Source: Gilvimarinus sp. DA14 (GTDB lineage: Bacteria; Pseudomonadota; Gammaproteobacteria; Pseudomonadales; Cellvibrionaceae). From it: DNA of 64,000 bases. The position numbers were made by a program, and so were the translations under genes. The notes under the pieces were generated by a model. That model worked only from the letters and a program-made list of their open reading frames with translations. It made no database searches and was not told the DNA's origin. Below, in pieces: positions 9,784 to 17,812 of this stretch (positions are counted from its first letter, which is position 1; the number at the start of each line of letters is the position of its first letter). Location: the NCBI RefSeq assembly GCF_024204685.1, contig NZ_CP100350.1, forward strand, positions 1,364,001-1,428,000, read 5' to 3'.

Positions 9784-11459
9784 TGTTTATTGCGCTGCTC
9801 CAGGCGCGGCTCCGATACGGCCGTAAATTTTCCATCGCGCCACTCGATAGCCTGAGTCGATCCGTAGGGCCCCAGCGGCTTAACAGTATGGCCCAAAGCT
9901 TCAAGCCCGCCGCGCAAGGCATCACTGGCCACAGGCTCCAGATATAACGTATCCGGCTGCCACTGATGATGGATACGCGCACTGGCTAACGCCTCGTAGA
10001 GCGGTTTACCTAAGTCGATATGCTGAATAATGCCCTGCACAACCTGGGTAATGATAGTCGGACCGCCTGCCGCCCCAAGCGTCATTACCGGCTTGCCCTC
10101 TTTTAACAACAGGGTCGGACTCATACTCGACAGCGGCCGCTTACCCGGCGCAATAGCATTAGCCTCACTCCCAACTAAACCATAAATGTTCGCCACGCCG
10201 GGCTGGGCGACAAAATCGTCCATTTGATTATTCATTACCACTCCAGTGCCCGGGATAATCACCTTAGAGCCGAAGTCGGTGTTTACTGTGGTGGTAATTG
10301 CCACCCAATTACCCGCACGGTCAGCCGTGGCAATATGGGTGGTGTGCTTATCAAACAGATTGGTTTTGGCATCTGCTGGAGTGCCGCGCGTAGCGCTGTC
10401 GATCACCTTTTCCAGGCTGATCAGCTCGGCGCGCTTGCGAGCATAGGCATTGCTCACCAGACCTTTGGGAACATCCACATATGCTGGATCCCCCAACCAG
10501 TAGGCCCGGTCGGCAAAAGCCAGCTTCATCGCCTCGGCAATCACGTGATAGCGGGACACTTCATCGAGCTTGGCCAGCTCGAACGGCTCAAGCGTATTGA
10601 GAATTTCGGCCACATGAACCCCACCAGAGCTGGGCGGACCGAAACCAATGACTTCATAGTCGCGATACTGGCTGCGTACAGGCGTACGCTGCAACATTTG
10701 ATAATTGGCAAAGTCCTTTGCGGTTATCAATCCGTGATTGGCCTGCATCCAGCGCTCTACCGCCCGAGCAAAATCGCCGTGATAAAAGTAATCCGCGCCC
10801 TGCTCAGCCAGGGCACGATAAGTGGCAGCCAAGTCGGGTTGCTGCAACCTATGGCCTGCGGGCCAGGGCTTACCCTCTGGGCTCAGTAACACCTCAGCCG
10901 AACCGGCAAACCTTGCCAAAGTCTCTCGATGCCGAGCCAGGCGATCGGCATAAATCTGATCAATGGCAAAACCCCGCTCAGCCAACTCAATAGAGGGGGC
11001 GTAGACTTTCTGCCGAGGCAGCGCCCCGCCTTTTTGCAGCATGTAGTCGTAAACCGCCACCGACCCTGGAATACCCGAGGCCAGCGCCCCGGTGCGGCTT
11101 AAGCTTTTTATCACCTTGCCATCTTTTACATACATATTTCGGCTGGCGGCAGCGGGAGCCATTTCGCGCCCATCCAGCGCCTCAATGGTGCCATCGGCCC
11201 AGTGCACAATGGCAAAACAGCCGCCACCAATACCCGAGTTATGGCCATCCACAACCCCCAGTGCCAGAGCGGCGGCTACTGCCGCATCCACCGCATTACC
11301 ACCTTCGCGCAACACCGCCATGGCGGCCTCGGTCGCGCGTGGCTGTACAGTCGCCACAGCAGCCTTGCCGTCTTCGCTCACCTGGGCGTAACCGGACATA
11401 TCAGCCCAAACCCAGGAACTTAAAAGCAGGCTTAGCAGAACGACCCCTGACACTCGCAT
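9780..11459 (-). CDS. ggt: Gamma-glutamyltranspeptidase, periplasmic
   Basis: A 559-residue precursor with a signal peptide (MRVSGVVLLSLLLSSWVWA). The Ntn-hydrolase core carries the autocleavage site KHTTHIA. The N-terminal nucleophile of the small subunit is predicted at Thr373, and the substrate pocket segments PLSSMSPT and GAAGGPTI follow. It hydrolyses or transfers gamma-glutamyl groups from glutathione and related peptides in the periplasm. The frame is open to 11504, but the ATG at 11459 has GGAGAGAG just upstream and gives a clean signal peptide. A terminator (11514-11540) separates it from the small ORF upstream. Confidence 0.94.
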   Translation of the reverse strand: MRVSGVVLLSLLLSSWVWADMSGYAQVSEDGKAAVATVQPRATEAAMAVLREGGNAVDAAVAAALALGVVDGHNSGIGGGCFAIVHWADGTIEALDGREMAPAAASRNMYVKDGKVIKSLSRTGALASGIPGSVAVYDYMLQKGGALPRQKVYAPSIELAERGFAIDQIYADRLARHRETLARFAGSAEVLLSPEGKPWPAGHRLQQPDLAATYRALAEQGADYFYHGDFARAVERWMQANHGLITAKDFANYQMLQRTPVRSQYRDYEVIGFGPPSSGGVHVAEILNTLEPFELAKLDEVSRYHVIAEAMKLAFADRAYWLGDPAYVDVPKGLVSNAYARKRAELISLEKVIDSATRGTPADAKTNLFDKHTTHIATADRAGNWVAITTTVNTDFGSKVIIPGTGVVMNNQMDDFVAQPGVANIYGLVGSEANAIAPGKRPLSSMSPTLLLKEGKPVMTLGAAGGPTIITQVVQGIIQHIDLGKPLYEALASARIHHQWQPDTLYLEPVASDALRGGLEALGHTVKPLGPYGSTQAIEWRDGKFTAVSEPRLEQRNKH

Positions 11460-11513
11460 AACTCTCTCCACCATTATCTCTTGACGGCTCCAGATTACCT
11501 GCATAGCCCAGAT

Positions 11514-11540
11514 ACAAAAAGCCCCCGCAGGGCGGGGGCT
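11514..11540 (-). terminator. Rho-independent terminator upstream of ggt
   Basis: Minus-strand AGCCCCCGC-CCT-GCGGGGGCT forms a GC-rich stem at about 11520-11540, directly followed by TTTTT. It ends any transcript entering from 11.6-11.7 kb before ggt, and lies about 40 bp after the stop of the candidate small gene. Confidence 0.8.
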
Positions 11541-11580
11541 AAAGCTTTTTCCAGGAGCCTGGCTGCAAGTTAAACCCTAC

Positions 11581-11700
11581 TTACACCCAAAACACATTGC
11601 CACGCACACCTTCCAATCCCATAAAGGCGCTCAATTTACCGCGGCGAACAACACGAAAATTCATTAACATCAACAACAAGTACTGCTTTACCTTGTTCAT
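11581..11700 (-). CDS. Candidate 39-residue small protein, unknown function
   Basis: A 39-codon reading frame from ATG at 11700 to TAA at 11581. The N-terminus is basic then hydrophobic (MNKVKQYLLLMLMNF). It is followed by RVVRRGKLSAFMGLE and the ending GVRGNVFWV. AGAGG lies three bases upstream of the ATG and a second AGAGG lies eight bases further, so the ribosome site is plausible though close. A strong terminator follows 40 bp after the stop, giving the layout of an independent small gene. A second 29-codon frame (11636-11725, starting MELEVIEVDEQGKAV) overlaps it in another register, so a frameshifted or recoded product is also possible. No homologue is recalled. Confidence 0.4.
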   Translation of the reverse strand: MNKVKQYLLLMLMNFRVVRRGKLSAFMGLEGVRGNVFWV

Positions 11701-11753
11701 CTACCTCTATTACCTCTAGCTCCATCGGGCAGGTTCATTACTACAAAAACACA

Positions 11754-11787
11754 AAAAGCCCGCCAAACAGTGGCGAGCTTTTTATTA
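11754..11787. terminator. Bidirectional terminator-like hairpin in the ggt–tRNA-Arg spacer
   Basis: AAAAGCCCGCCA-aacag-TGGCGAGCTTTTT has a 10-11 bp stem with one mismatch, flanked by A and T runs on either side. It would terminate in both directions. On the minus strand it lies about 55 bp upstream of the 39-codon frame, so it could also act as an attenuator for that gene. Confidence 0.55.
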
Positions 11788-12087
11788 TTTTGCTTTTGTT
11801 ACCTTATTGTAACGTAAATAGCTGCACCTCTAGCCTGCCAAAGGGATTAAATCACTAATCAATATTTATAAGATATAAGAAGCTTATAGATTGAACGACC
11901 AGATCACCGCCTACCCTGAGGGATGCCCCTATATATTTCGATTCAGGTTTTTGTATATGCCACTCGGCCAGAGAGTTCTGCCTGCTTCTTAATGCCACCG
12001 CTATGCTGACACCATCGTGGGCCCAGACAAACTGCAGCACTTACGGATTGTCGGGCTAGCGGGTCTAGCTAGTCGTGTGAGCGAACA
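11788..12087. other. Non-coding spacer
   Basis: About 300 bp without a believable gene. A 61-codon minus frame at 11855-12040 has no ribosome-binding site and no recognisable likeness. On the minus strand a TACAAT element near 11803 could be the -10 of a promoter for the small gene, but no matching -35 is clear. Confidence 0.4.
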
Positions 12088-12121
12088 TAAAAAAAGCCCA
12101 ACCTTACGGTTGGGCTTTTGT
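12088..12121 (-). terminator. Terminator of tRNA-Arg
   Basis: An 8 bp stem GCCCAACC-TTAC/GTAA-GGTTGGGC is flanked by an A run on the left, giving a T run on the minus strand. It lies just downstream of the tRNA 3' end, as expected for a single-gene tRNA transcript. Confidence 0.75.
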
Positions 12122-12126
12122 TTATA

Positions 12127-12203
12127 TGGCGCACTCGGGAGGATTCGAACCTCCGACCGCTCGGTTCGTAGCCGAGTACTCTATCCAGCTGAGCTACGAG
12201 TGC
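12127..12203 (-). tRNA. tRNA-Arg (anticodon ACG)
   Basis: A 77 nt cloverleaf with acceptor stem GCACTCG/CGAGTGC, D-arm GCTCAGCTGGATAGAGT, anticodon loop CTACGAA between CTCGG and CCGAG, T-arm GGAGGTTCGAATCCTCC, and an encoded CCA. Anticodon ACG (A34 edited to inosine by TadA) reads CGU/CGC/CGA. A sigma-70 promoter lies at 12221-12249 and a terminator follows. Confidence 0.97.
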
Positions 12204-12220
12204 GTCGTTAGGAGGCGCGT

Positions 12221-12249
12221 ATAGTAGTTAGTCACCTGCCCAAGGTCAA
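12221..12249 (-). promoter_or_regulatory. Promoter of tRNA-Arg
   Basis: On the minus strand TTGACC (12244-12249) is followed after 17 bp by TACTAT (12221-12226) and a GC-rich discriminator (ACGCGCC), the signature of a stable-RNA promoter under stringent control. Confidence 0.75.
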
Positions 12250-12413
12250 GCGCTTATAAGAAAAAAATCAGCTTTTTTGCAAATTTTAGCGGCTATCGAC
12301 CAAGCGGTGATCAAGTTGTCGATCATACACTCAACCACCGCGGTTAAGGCGCCGCTGAGTGAATCAGATAATGACAAACACAGCCTCATACTTATGCCTC
12401 CCGCTTACCTTTG

Positions 12414-12482
12414 GCGCAATAAAAAACCGCCGGAGGTCATTTTACCTGCGGCGGTTTGTTTTATATGGCGGTGAGGGAGGGA
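12414..12482 (-). pseudogene. Broken copy of the tRNA-Ser 3' end with its terminator
   Basis: This 69 bp stretch matches 12599-12667 at all but two positions, at a period of 185 bp. It contains the tRNA-Ser terminator hairpin (aaaccgcc…ggcggttt) plus the last ~30 nt of tRNA-Ser up to the T-loop. The T-arm is then interrupted: its other half (GAGGGTTCGA on the minus strand) reappears about 70 bp away, near 12556-12566. No complete cloverleaf can form. It looks like a duplicated tRNA-Ser later disrupted by an insertion. Confidence 0.6.
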
Positions 12483-12598
12483 GACACCAGGGCGCGTCCA
12501 TGCGCCCTGCCCTTCGGGCTCGCTTCGCTCGGTACCAAACGCTCCCGGCGTTTGGTCGAACCCTCTTTCGGATTCGAACGCCTCCCGCACAGCCTTTT
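12483..12598. repeat. Palindrome-rich insert between the two tRNA-Ser terminator copies
   Basis: This 116 bp segment separates the two direct repeats. It holds three short inverted repeats: GGGCGCGTCC-ATG-CGCCC; GCCCTTCGGGC; and CCAAACG-CTCCCGG-CGTTTGG. There is also a CGAGC/GCTTCGCTCGG motif and two GGTTCGA/TTCGAA T-arm-like boxes. The structure resembles REP-type or tRNA-associated palindromic elements. No gene is seen in it. Confidence 0.5.
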
Positions 12599-12605
12599 GC
12601 GCAAT

Positions 12606-12643
12606 AAAAAACCGCCGGAGGTGATTTTACCTGCGGCGGTTTA
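12606..12643 (-). terminator. Terminator of tRNA-Ser
   Basis: Minus-strand AAACCGCC…AGGT-aaaatc-ACCT…GGCGGTTT forms a two-part stem followed by a TTTTTT run, immediately after the tRNA-Ser 3' end. Confidence 0.75.
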
Positions 12644-12650
12644 TTTTATA

Positions 12651-12738
12651 TGGCGGTGAGGGAGGGATTCGAACCCTCGAACGGTTTCCCGTTACACACT
12701 TTCCAGGCGTGCGCCTTCGACCACTCGGCCACCTCACC
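12651..12738 (-). tRNA. tRNA-Ser (anticodon GGA)
   Basis: An 88 nt class II tRNA with acceptor GGTGAGG/CCTCACC, D-arm GGCCGAGTGGTCGAAGGC, anticodon loop CTGGAAA (GGA, reads UCC/UCU), a long variable arm (ACGGGAAACCGT), T-arm GAGGGTTCGAATCCCTC, and encoded CCA. No strong promoter could be picked upstream. A partial duplicate of its 3' end lies 185 bp downstream. Confidence 0.97.
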
Positions 12739-12846
12739 AATGCAAACGGCAGTTTTTTTATTTTGCAGCGGTTTATCCGCCGAAAACAAAGGGTTACCCC
12801 CGTTTAGGAAGGGCGCAATCCTACACAAACATAATTGGAAACGCAA

Positions 12847-13410
12847 TTACTTATTGGGCCAGACCTGCAGTAACGACGCAACGTCTGGAGCTTTAGGCTC
12901 TGCCGGGGAGGTTGCCGGAGTGCCCAGATAAATATACCCAACCAGCTCTTCGTTGGCACCCAGCCCCAATGCGTCGGTGACCCTATGGTTGTATGCCATA
13001 TCACCAGTACGCCACATAGCACCAAGACCCAAGGCATAGGCAGCGTTAATAATGTTTTGCGCCGCCGCTCCGGCCGAGATTATTTGCTCTTGAGCAGGCA
13101 CTTTGGGATGCTCTTGCACTGAGGCAATCACCAGTAATAGGCAGGGTGCCCGCAGCGGCATATTGCGAAACTTCTGTTGGGCAGCTTCGCTCATATGAGG
13201 CGAGTCCGCCACCGCCGCCTCACAAAACACCTGCCCCAGCTTTTGGCGACCCTCGCCCTGCACCAACAAAAAGCGCCAGGGGCGCAGTAGACCATGATCT
13301 GCCGCTCTGACAGCCGCACCTAACATCTGAGCCAACTGCTCTTCAGATGGCCCAGGCTCCTGCAGTTTAGCCACCGACACTCGTTGAGTTAATGCGGTTA
13401 TCGCATCCAT
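12847..13410 (-). CDS. Nitroreductase family protein (YdjA-like)
   Basis: A 187-residue flavoprotein of the small YdjA-type nitroreductase group. It has an FMN-contact segment DHGLLRPWRFLLVQGEGR near residues 40-60, SAGAAAQNIINAAYALGLGAMWRTGD, and the C-terminal GYIYLGTP motif. YdjA-like enzymes are NAD(P)H-dependent FMN oxidoreductases whose natural substrates are unknown. The ATG at 13410 is chosen over 13431 because GGAG lies eight bases upstream. It stands alone between tRNA-Ser and a divergent gene. Confidence 0.88.
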   Translation of the reverse strand: MDAITALTQRVSVAKLQEPGPSEEQLAQMLGAAVRAADHGLLRPWRFLLVQGEGRQKLGQVFCEAAVADSPHMSEAAQQKFRNMPLRAPCLLLVIASVQEHPKVPAQEQIISAGAAAQNIINAAYALGLGAMWRTGDMAYNHRVTDALGLGANEELVGYIYLGTPATSPAEPKAPDVASLLQVWPNK

Positions 13411-13552
13411 TGACCACTCCAAAATCGCCAAAAACGCTATTGTAACAAGCTCACAACCTATTTCGGCGCAAGAATTCGCACTTCTAAGCCGCTTAGACCA
13501 TAATAACCTTTATGTACAGACAGGCTGGGCCATAACAATTATTTGAGGTCAC

Positions 13553-14743
13553 ATGCAGATACCATCAATCTTGCTGATTGTCGGACTGGAAATTGTTCTG
13601 GCACTAATACTCGTGTGTCTGTTGGGCTTCTTCCACCTACGCAAATTGCGACGCCTTCTCAACCGTCAACAAGAGCAACTGCGCCAGAGCTTAGAGGCGC
13701 CCGCTGCAGACAATCAAACCCCAAACCCTCTCGACCACCAACTAAAGAGCGCCTACAAACATTTCTACGATCAAGAGCCTGAGGCCGACATCAACACTCC
13801 CAGCAGGGACCTGTCTCCCAGCGCTCAGCTGGCGGCTATCCACTACCACCTGCTCTCACACCTAGGCCCCGAAGCTGCCGAGGGCACGTGGGAACAAGCC
13901 GACGAAAAACTGCACAACCTATTAGAGACACAAGCCTCTGACGAGACTGCCCCAGAACTGGCGCAGGCACAAAAGCGCATCCAAAACTTAGAAAAGTTTA
14001 AAAAGCTGTTCTTCGATATGGAACAGCAGTGGGAGCATGCCCGTAGCGAGGCGCAGCAATATTACGAGCAACTCATGGCTATGAGCGCTGAGGTCGAGGA
14101 TCCGGAAAAATTTAACCAACTACTCAACCAGTACAACAGCCTCTACGACGACATTCATCAACATTTTACGTCAGCCGTTAGCGCCCCCACTGACACAGGA
14201 CAAAGCGACGCAACCAGACTAGTTACTGTCACCCGCGCCGACCCTCGCACGGCCGAAGAATTAAACAAGCTGCGCAATGTCGCCGCAGATCAACACAAAA
14301 TTATTGGCAAGCTGCAAAAACAACTGCAAGACGCTCAAAGTGCCGAAGAAAAGGAGGCCGTTATCCAACAGCTGCAGGGGCAACTGGAACAGCAGCTGCG
14401 CTATGTCAAAGAGTCGGAAACCTGCGTGCAGCTACTAGAAAGCGAACTGGAAGCCACTATCTCTAAACTTAACGAACTGGAAAACCAGCAGGAAGGCGGC
14501 GCCGATAAAGACCAGGAGATAGAGGAAATGCGCGCCACGCTGCATCAGTTCACCCTGGAAACTAAAGATCTTTTACTACACCTAGAAACCCTGGAAAAAG
14601 AGAACCTAGAATTAAAAGATACTACAAATAGAGACGACAGCCCCGCCCTATCACAGCTGCAACAGAGCTATACAGAGCTGCAAGCGCAGTACACCGAGCT
14701 CGAAGAGCGCTACCTGGAGCTGCGCAGTAAAGGCTCAACATAA
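13553..14743 (+). CDS. Membrane-anchored coiled-coil protein, unknown function
   Basis: A 396-residue protein with a single N-terminal membrane segment (about residues 4-24, SILLIVGLEIVLALILVCLLG). The rest is almost entirely helical and rich in Gln, Glu and Leu. Long heptad-like stretches at about 135-200 and 240-395 predict coiled coil, and the C-terminus repeats a motif of the form QxxYxELQAQYxELEERY. The body is probably cytoplasmic. AGGTC-type spacing upstream of the ATG is weak (GAGGTCAC). The gene is followed after 90 bp, on the same strand, by the adenylate cyclase gene, which suggests a functional link. No family is recognised. Confidence 0.8.
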   Translation: MQIPSILLIVGLEIVLALILVCLLGFFHLRKLRRLLNRQQEQLRQSLEAPAADNQTPNPLDHQLKSAYKHFYDQEPEADINTPSRDLSPSAQLAAIHYHLLSHLGPEAAEGTWEQADEKLHNLLETQASDETAPELAQAQKRIQNLEKFKKLFFDMEQQWEHARSEAQQYYEQLMAMSAEVEDPEKFNQLLNQYNSLYDDIHQHFTSAVSAPTDTGQSDATRLVTVTRADPRTAEELNKLRNVAADQHKIIGKLQKQLQDAQSAEEKEAVIQQLQGQLEQQLRYVKESETCVQLLESELEATISKLNELENQQEGGADKDQEIEEMRATLHQFTLETKDLLLHLETLEKENLELKDTTNRDDSPALSQLQQSYTELQAQYTELEERYLELRSKGST

Positions 14744-14833
14744 CCTCATCCAGCATAGACGCCCAAGGCGGTTAGTGTATAAGATGTTGCTCCGGATTCA
14801 TCCGCACTACGCGCGACCCAGGCCCGAACGACA

Positions 14834-16210
14834 ATGATTACAGCCGACGAACAAAAACACACAGACTCTACTTTGCAGCAGTATTATTTCCGCACCCTTA
14901 TGTGCTTTGCCACCGGTGGAACCCTGGCGGCAATGATGGACTGGAAAGACATTAACTGGATTTATGTCGCGGCGATTATTTTTCTTTTGCTTTATGCCTA
15001 CGGCAGCTTCGCCTACACTCGTCGGCAAGAACCGGAGCAGCAGCAAAAAACTCAGCGCTGGCTCGCGTACGCCGATGCCGCTATTGTCGGGGTCATTCTT
15101 AACCTTATTAACTTCTCCCTCCTGCCCTGCATCTTATTTTTTGCCATGATTCAGTTCAATGCGCTGCTAAATGGCGGTCTGCGGCGCTGGCTGGAAGACA
15201 ACACGGCTCTCGCCTGCGGGGTGGGACTCAGCCTTTTAGTGCACAAACCACAGTTAATCTTTAACAGCAACTTTGAAATCAGCGCTGTCAGCCTGATTGG
15301 CATTTTGACTTATTTTCTTGCCTACGCAGCTTATATGCACCAACGCTTCCACCGCTTAAAACTTAACAACGCCAAACTCGTCAACGAACAAAAATGGCAC
15401 AAAATCCGCGCCTATAAGCTGTCGCGCTATCTAGCCCCCGCCGTGTGGCAGGCGGTAAATCAGGGGCGCGACGAAACTCTGCAGGCCGAGCGTAAAAAAA
15501 TAACCGTCTTTTTCTCCGACATTAAAGATTTCAGCCAGCTTTCCGAAGAGATGGAAGCCGAAGCGCTTACCGAACTGCTCAACCAATACTTGACCGAGAT
15601 GACCAAGATTGTTGCTCACTTCGGCGGCACCATCGATAAATTTATGGGCGATGCGGTTATGGTATTGTTTGGCGATAGCGCCAGCAAAGGCGTAAAAGAT
15701 GACTGTTTACGCTGCGTACAAATGGCCATCGCGATGAAAAAACGCATGAAATCCCTGCAGCAAGAATGGTGGAATCAGGGTATCAAAAAGCCGCTGCAAA
15801 TTCGCATGGGCATTAACACTGGCTACTGCACCGTGGGCACTTTTGGTACATCCAGTCATTTGGACTACACCGTACTGGGCACCCACGTAAACTTGGCCAG
15901 CCGCCTGGAATCGGCCGCCGATCCGGATGAGATTCTTATCTCCCACGAAACCTGGTCTCTGGTAAAAGACTCAGTACTGTGTCGCGATAAAGGTGAGATT
16001 ACGGTAAAAGGCTTTAGCGCGCCGGTTAAAGTTTACCAAGTAGCCGGGCTGCGCAAGGACTTAGGGCGCAACCAAACCTACTTTGAGGACCGAGCCGAGG
16101 GCTTTTCCATGTACCTCGACCTAGATAAAGTTAAAAACTACGACAAAGACCGCGTTATTACCGCGCTCAAAAAAGCCGCTGAAAAGCTCGACGACAAGGT
16201 TATTGTCTGA
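14834..16210 (+). CDS. Membrane-bound class III adenylate cyclase
   Basis: A 458-residue protein. The N-terminal ~190 residues hold about five to six membrane segments. A class III cyclase domain occupies about residues 215-410. Metal-binding aspartates are in FFSDIKDFS and GDAVMVLFGD. The adenine-selecting Lys/Asp pair is likely in DKFMGDA and LDYTVLG, and transition-state Asn/Arg in NLASRLES. These residues favour cAMP over cGMP. The membrane part differs from the 7TM or CHASE sensor types and is not recognised. It follows the coiled-coil gene, and its 3' end overlaps convergent queF by 11 bp. Confidence 0.9.
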   Translation: MITADEQKHTDSTLQQYYFRTLMCFATGGTLAAMMDWKDINWIYVAAIIFLLLYAYGSFAYTRRQEPEQQQKTQRWLAYADAAIVGVILNLINFSLLPCILFFAMIQFNALLNGGLRRWLEDNTALACGVGLSLLVHKPQLIFNSNFEISAVSLIGILTYFLAYAAYMHQRFHRLKLNNAKLVNEQKWHKIRAYKLSRYLAPAVWQAVNQGRDETLQAERKKITVFFSDIKDFSQLSEEMEAEALTELLNQYLTEMTKIVAHFGGTIDKFMGDAVMVLFGDSASKGVKDDCLRCVQMAIAMKKRMKSLQQEWWNQGIKKPLQIRMGINTGYCTVGTFGTSSHLDYTVLGTHVNLASRLESAADPDEILISHETWSLVKDSVLCRDKGEITVKGFSAPVKVYQVAGLRKDLGRNQTYFEDRAEGFSMYLDLDKVKNYDKDRVITALKKAAEKLDDKVIV

Positions 16211-17027
16211 TCAGTCTTACTCTGGGCGCCGCGTTTTCAAAGCTGGAACGATAGGGGTTAATATCCAAACCGCCGCGGCGGGTGTAGCGCGCGTACACCT
16301 CCAGATTTTGCGGCTGGCACTGCTCCATCAGATCACAGAAAATCCGCTCTACACAGTGTTCGTGAAAATCCTGGTGCTCGCGATAGGAAACGATATAGCG
16401 CAACAGCCCTTCGGGATTGATATCCACCCCCGTGCAACGGACCCACACACTGGCCCAATCTGGCTGACCGGTTACCGGGCAATTAGATTTTAATAAGTTA
16501 CTGTACCAACTACTTCCGTCGCCCTGGCTCGCCGAGAGCAGCTGAGGATCGGGGCTGTACTGTTCCACCGCAATATCCAGCTCATCCAGGCACTGTGCGT
16601 TAAACGGCGCTTGGGCGAAGTTTACAATGCCGCCAAAGCCTTGGTTTAACGTTCGCAGCTCCACCGCCACAGAAGCACCAGCGGCCGCAGACAAGTCGCG
16701 CGCAATAAGCGCTTGAACCTCGGAAAAACTTTCGAAACGGCTCTGATTAAACGAATTCAAATACAATTTGATGGACTTGGACTCAACAATATTGGGACTG
16801 TTGCAGGGCAAAGCAAATTCGATAAGCGCCACCTGCGGTAGGCCCTTGGGGTTGAGCCAGGAGAGCTCATAGCCGTTCCAGATATCTTCGCCACAAAACG
16901 GCAGCGCGTCTTTGAGACCAAGCGCCCCACGCGAACTGCTGCGCGCGATGGGGTACAACAACGAAGCATCGTATTGAGCAATATACGCGCTGGTTTTGCC
17001 CAGTGGGCTGTCTTGAATAGTCGCCAT
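16200..17027 (-). CDS. queF: NADPH-dependent 7-cyano-7-deazaguanine reductase
   Basis: A 275-residue enzyme of the long YqcD/QueF type. It reduces preQ0 to preQ1 in queuosine synthesis. The active-site cysteine lies in the C-terminal half in NCPVTGQPDWASVWV, the family signature, with EHCVERI and YTRRGGLDINPYR further on. Length matches E. coli QueF (282). It is the last gene of a minus-strand run after the ABC exporter, with an 11 bp gap, so it is likely co-transcribed with it. Confidence 0.95.
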   Translation of the reverse strand: MATIQDSPLGKTSAYIAQYDASLLYPIARSSSRGALGLKDALPFCGEDIWNGYELSWLNPKGLPQVALIEFALPCNSPNIVESKSIKLYLNSFNQSRFESFSEVQALIARDLSAAAGASVAVELRTLNQGFGGIVNFAQAPFNAQCLDELDIAVEQYSPDPQLLSASQGDGSSWYSNLLKSNCPVTGQPDWASVWVRCTGVDINPEGLLRYIVSYREHQDFHEHCVERIFCDLMEQCQPQNLEVYARYTRRGGLDINPYRSSFENAAPRVRLIRQ

Positions 17028-17038
17028 AATACCTCCGC

Positions 17039-17812
17039 CTAAGCCCGCAAACGCTTGCCCGATTTCAACAAGTGCAACCCAACCACAAACAATACTGCGG
17101 TAAACACAATCAAACCGGCAAAGGCAAAGCCTAGGTTTTCACCGCCGCTGCCCAGCAGGCCGTAGCGAAACGCACTGACCATATGCAAAATAGGATTTAA
17201 CTGCGACACCCATTGCCAAAACTCCGGCAGTAAACTCACCGAGTAGAACACACCACCAAGATACGTTAGCGGGGTTAGCACGAAGGTGGGGACAATGGAG
17301 ATATCGTCAAAGGTGTTGGCGTAAACTGCGTTAATAAAACCCGCCAGAGAAAAAAACAACGAGGTTAAGAAAATAATACTTACCGTAAGCCACCAGCTAT
17401 ACACCTGAATATCGGTAAAAAACAGGGCGACAACCGTTACCAGAGCACCTACACACAAACCACGTGCCATACCACCGGCGCAATAGCCCAGTAAAATAAT
17501 GACATTGGGTGTGGGCGACACCAGCAATTCCTCAATCGAGCGCTGGAATTTTGCGCTAAAGAATGACGACACAACGTTTGAGTAGGAGTTGGTCAGCACC
17601 GACATCATAATTAAACCAGGCACTACAAATTGCATATAGCTTATGCCATCCATGGTGCCGACCCGCGAGCCAATCAATTTGCCGAATATCACGAAGTACA
17701 GCGACATAGTAATTACTGGAGGCAACAGAGTTTGCACCCAGATACGAGAAAAACGCTTTATCTCTTTGCGAACAATGGTGGCAAGCGCCACCAACTGAGC
17801 ATTAAACTCCAT
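17039..17812 (-). CDS. ABC-2 type transporter permease (YadH-like)
   Basis: A 257-residue inner membrane protein with six predicted membrane segments and the ABC-2 signature near TPLTYLGGVFYSVSLLPEFW. It is close in length and pattern to E. coli YadH (256). The ATG at 17812 is preferred over 17851 because GGAGGTGG lies upstream. This start overlaps the end of the ATPase gene by 11 bp, implying translational coupling. With that ATPase it forms an exporter of unknown substrate. Confidence 0.92.
   Translation of the reverse strand: MEFNAQLVALATIVRKEIKRFSRIWVQTLLPPVITMSLYFVIFGKLIGSRVGTMDGISYMQFVVPGLIMMSVLTNSYSNVVSSFFSAKFQRSIEELLVSPTPNVIILLGYCAGGMARGLCVGALVTVVALFFTDIQVYSWWLTVSIIFLTSLFFSLAGFINAVYANTFDDISIVPTFVLTPLTYLGGVFYSVSLLPEFWQWVSQLNPILHMVSAFRYGLLGSGGENLGFAFAGLIVFTAVLFVVGLHLLKSGKRLRA

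Noticed and set aside
12414-12482. Second functional tRNA-Ser
   Set aside because: Only the 3' end and terminator are present; the T-arm is interrupted and no D- or anticodon arm follows.
12359-12607. Frames of 60-80 codons in the tRNA-Ser repeat region
   Set aside because: They cover tRNA, terminators and palindromes; no ribosome sites or likeness to proteins.
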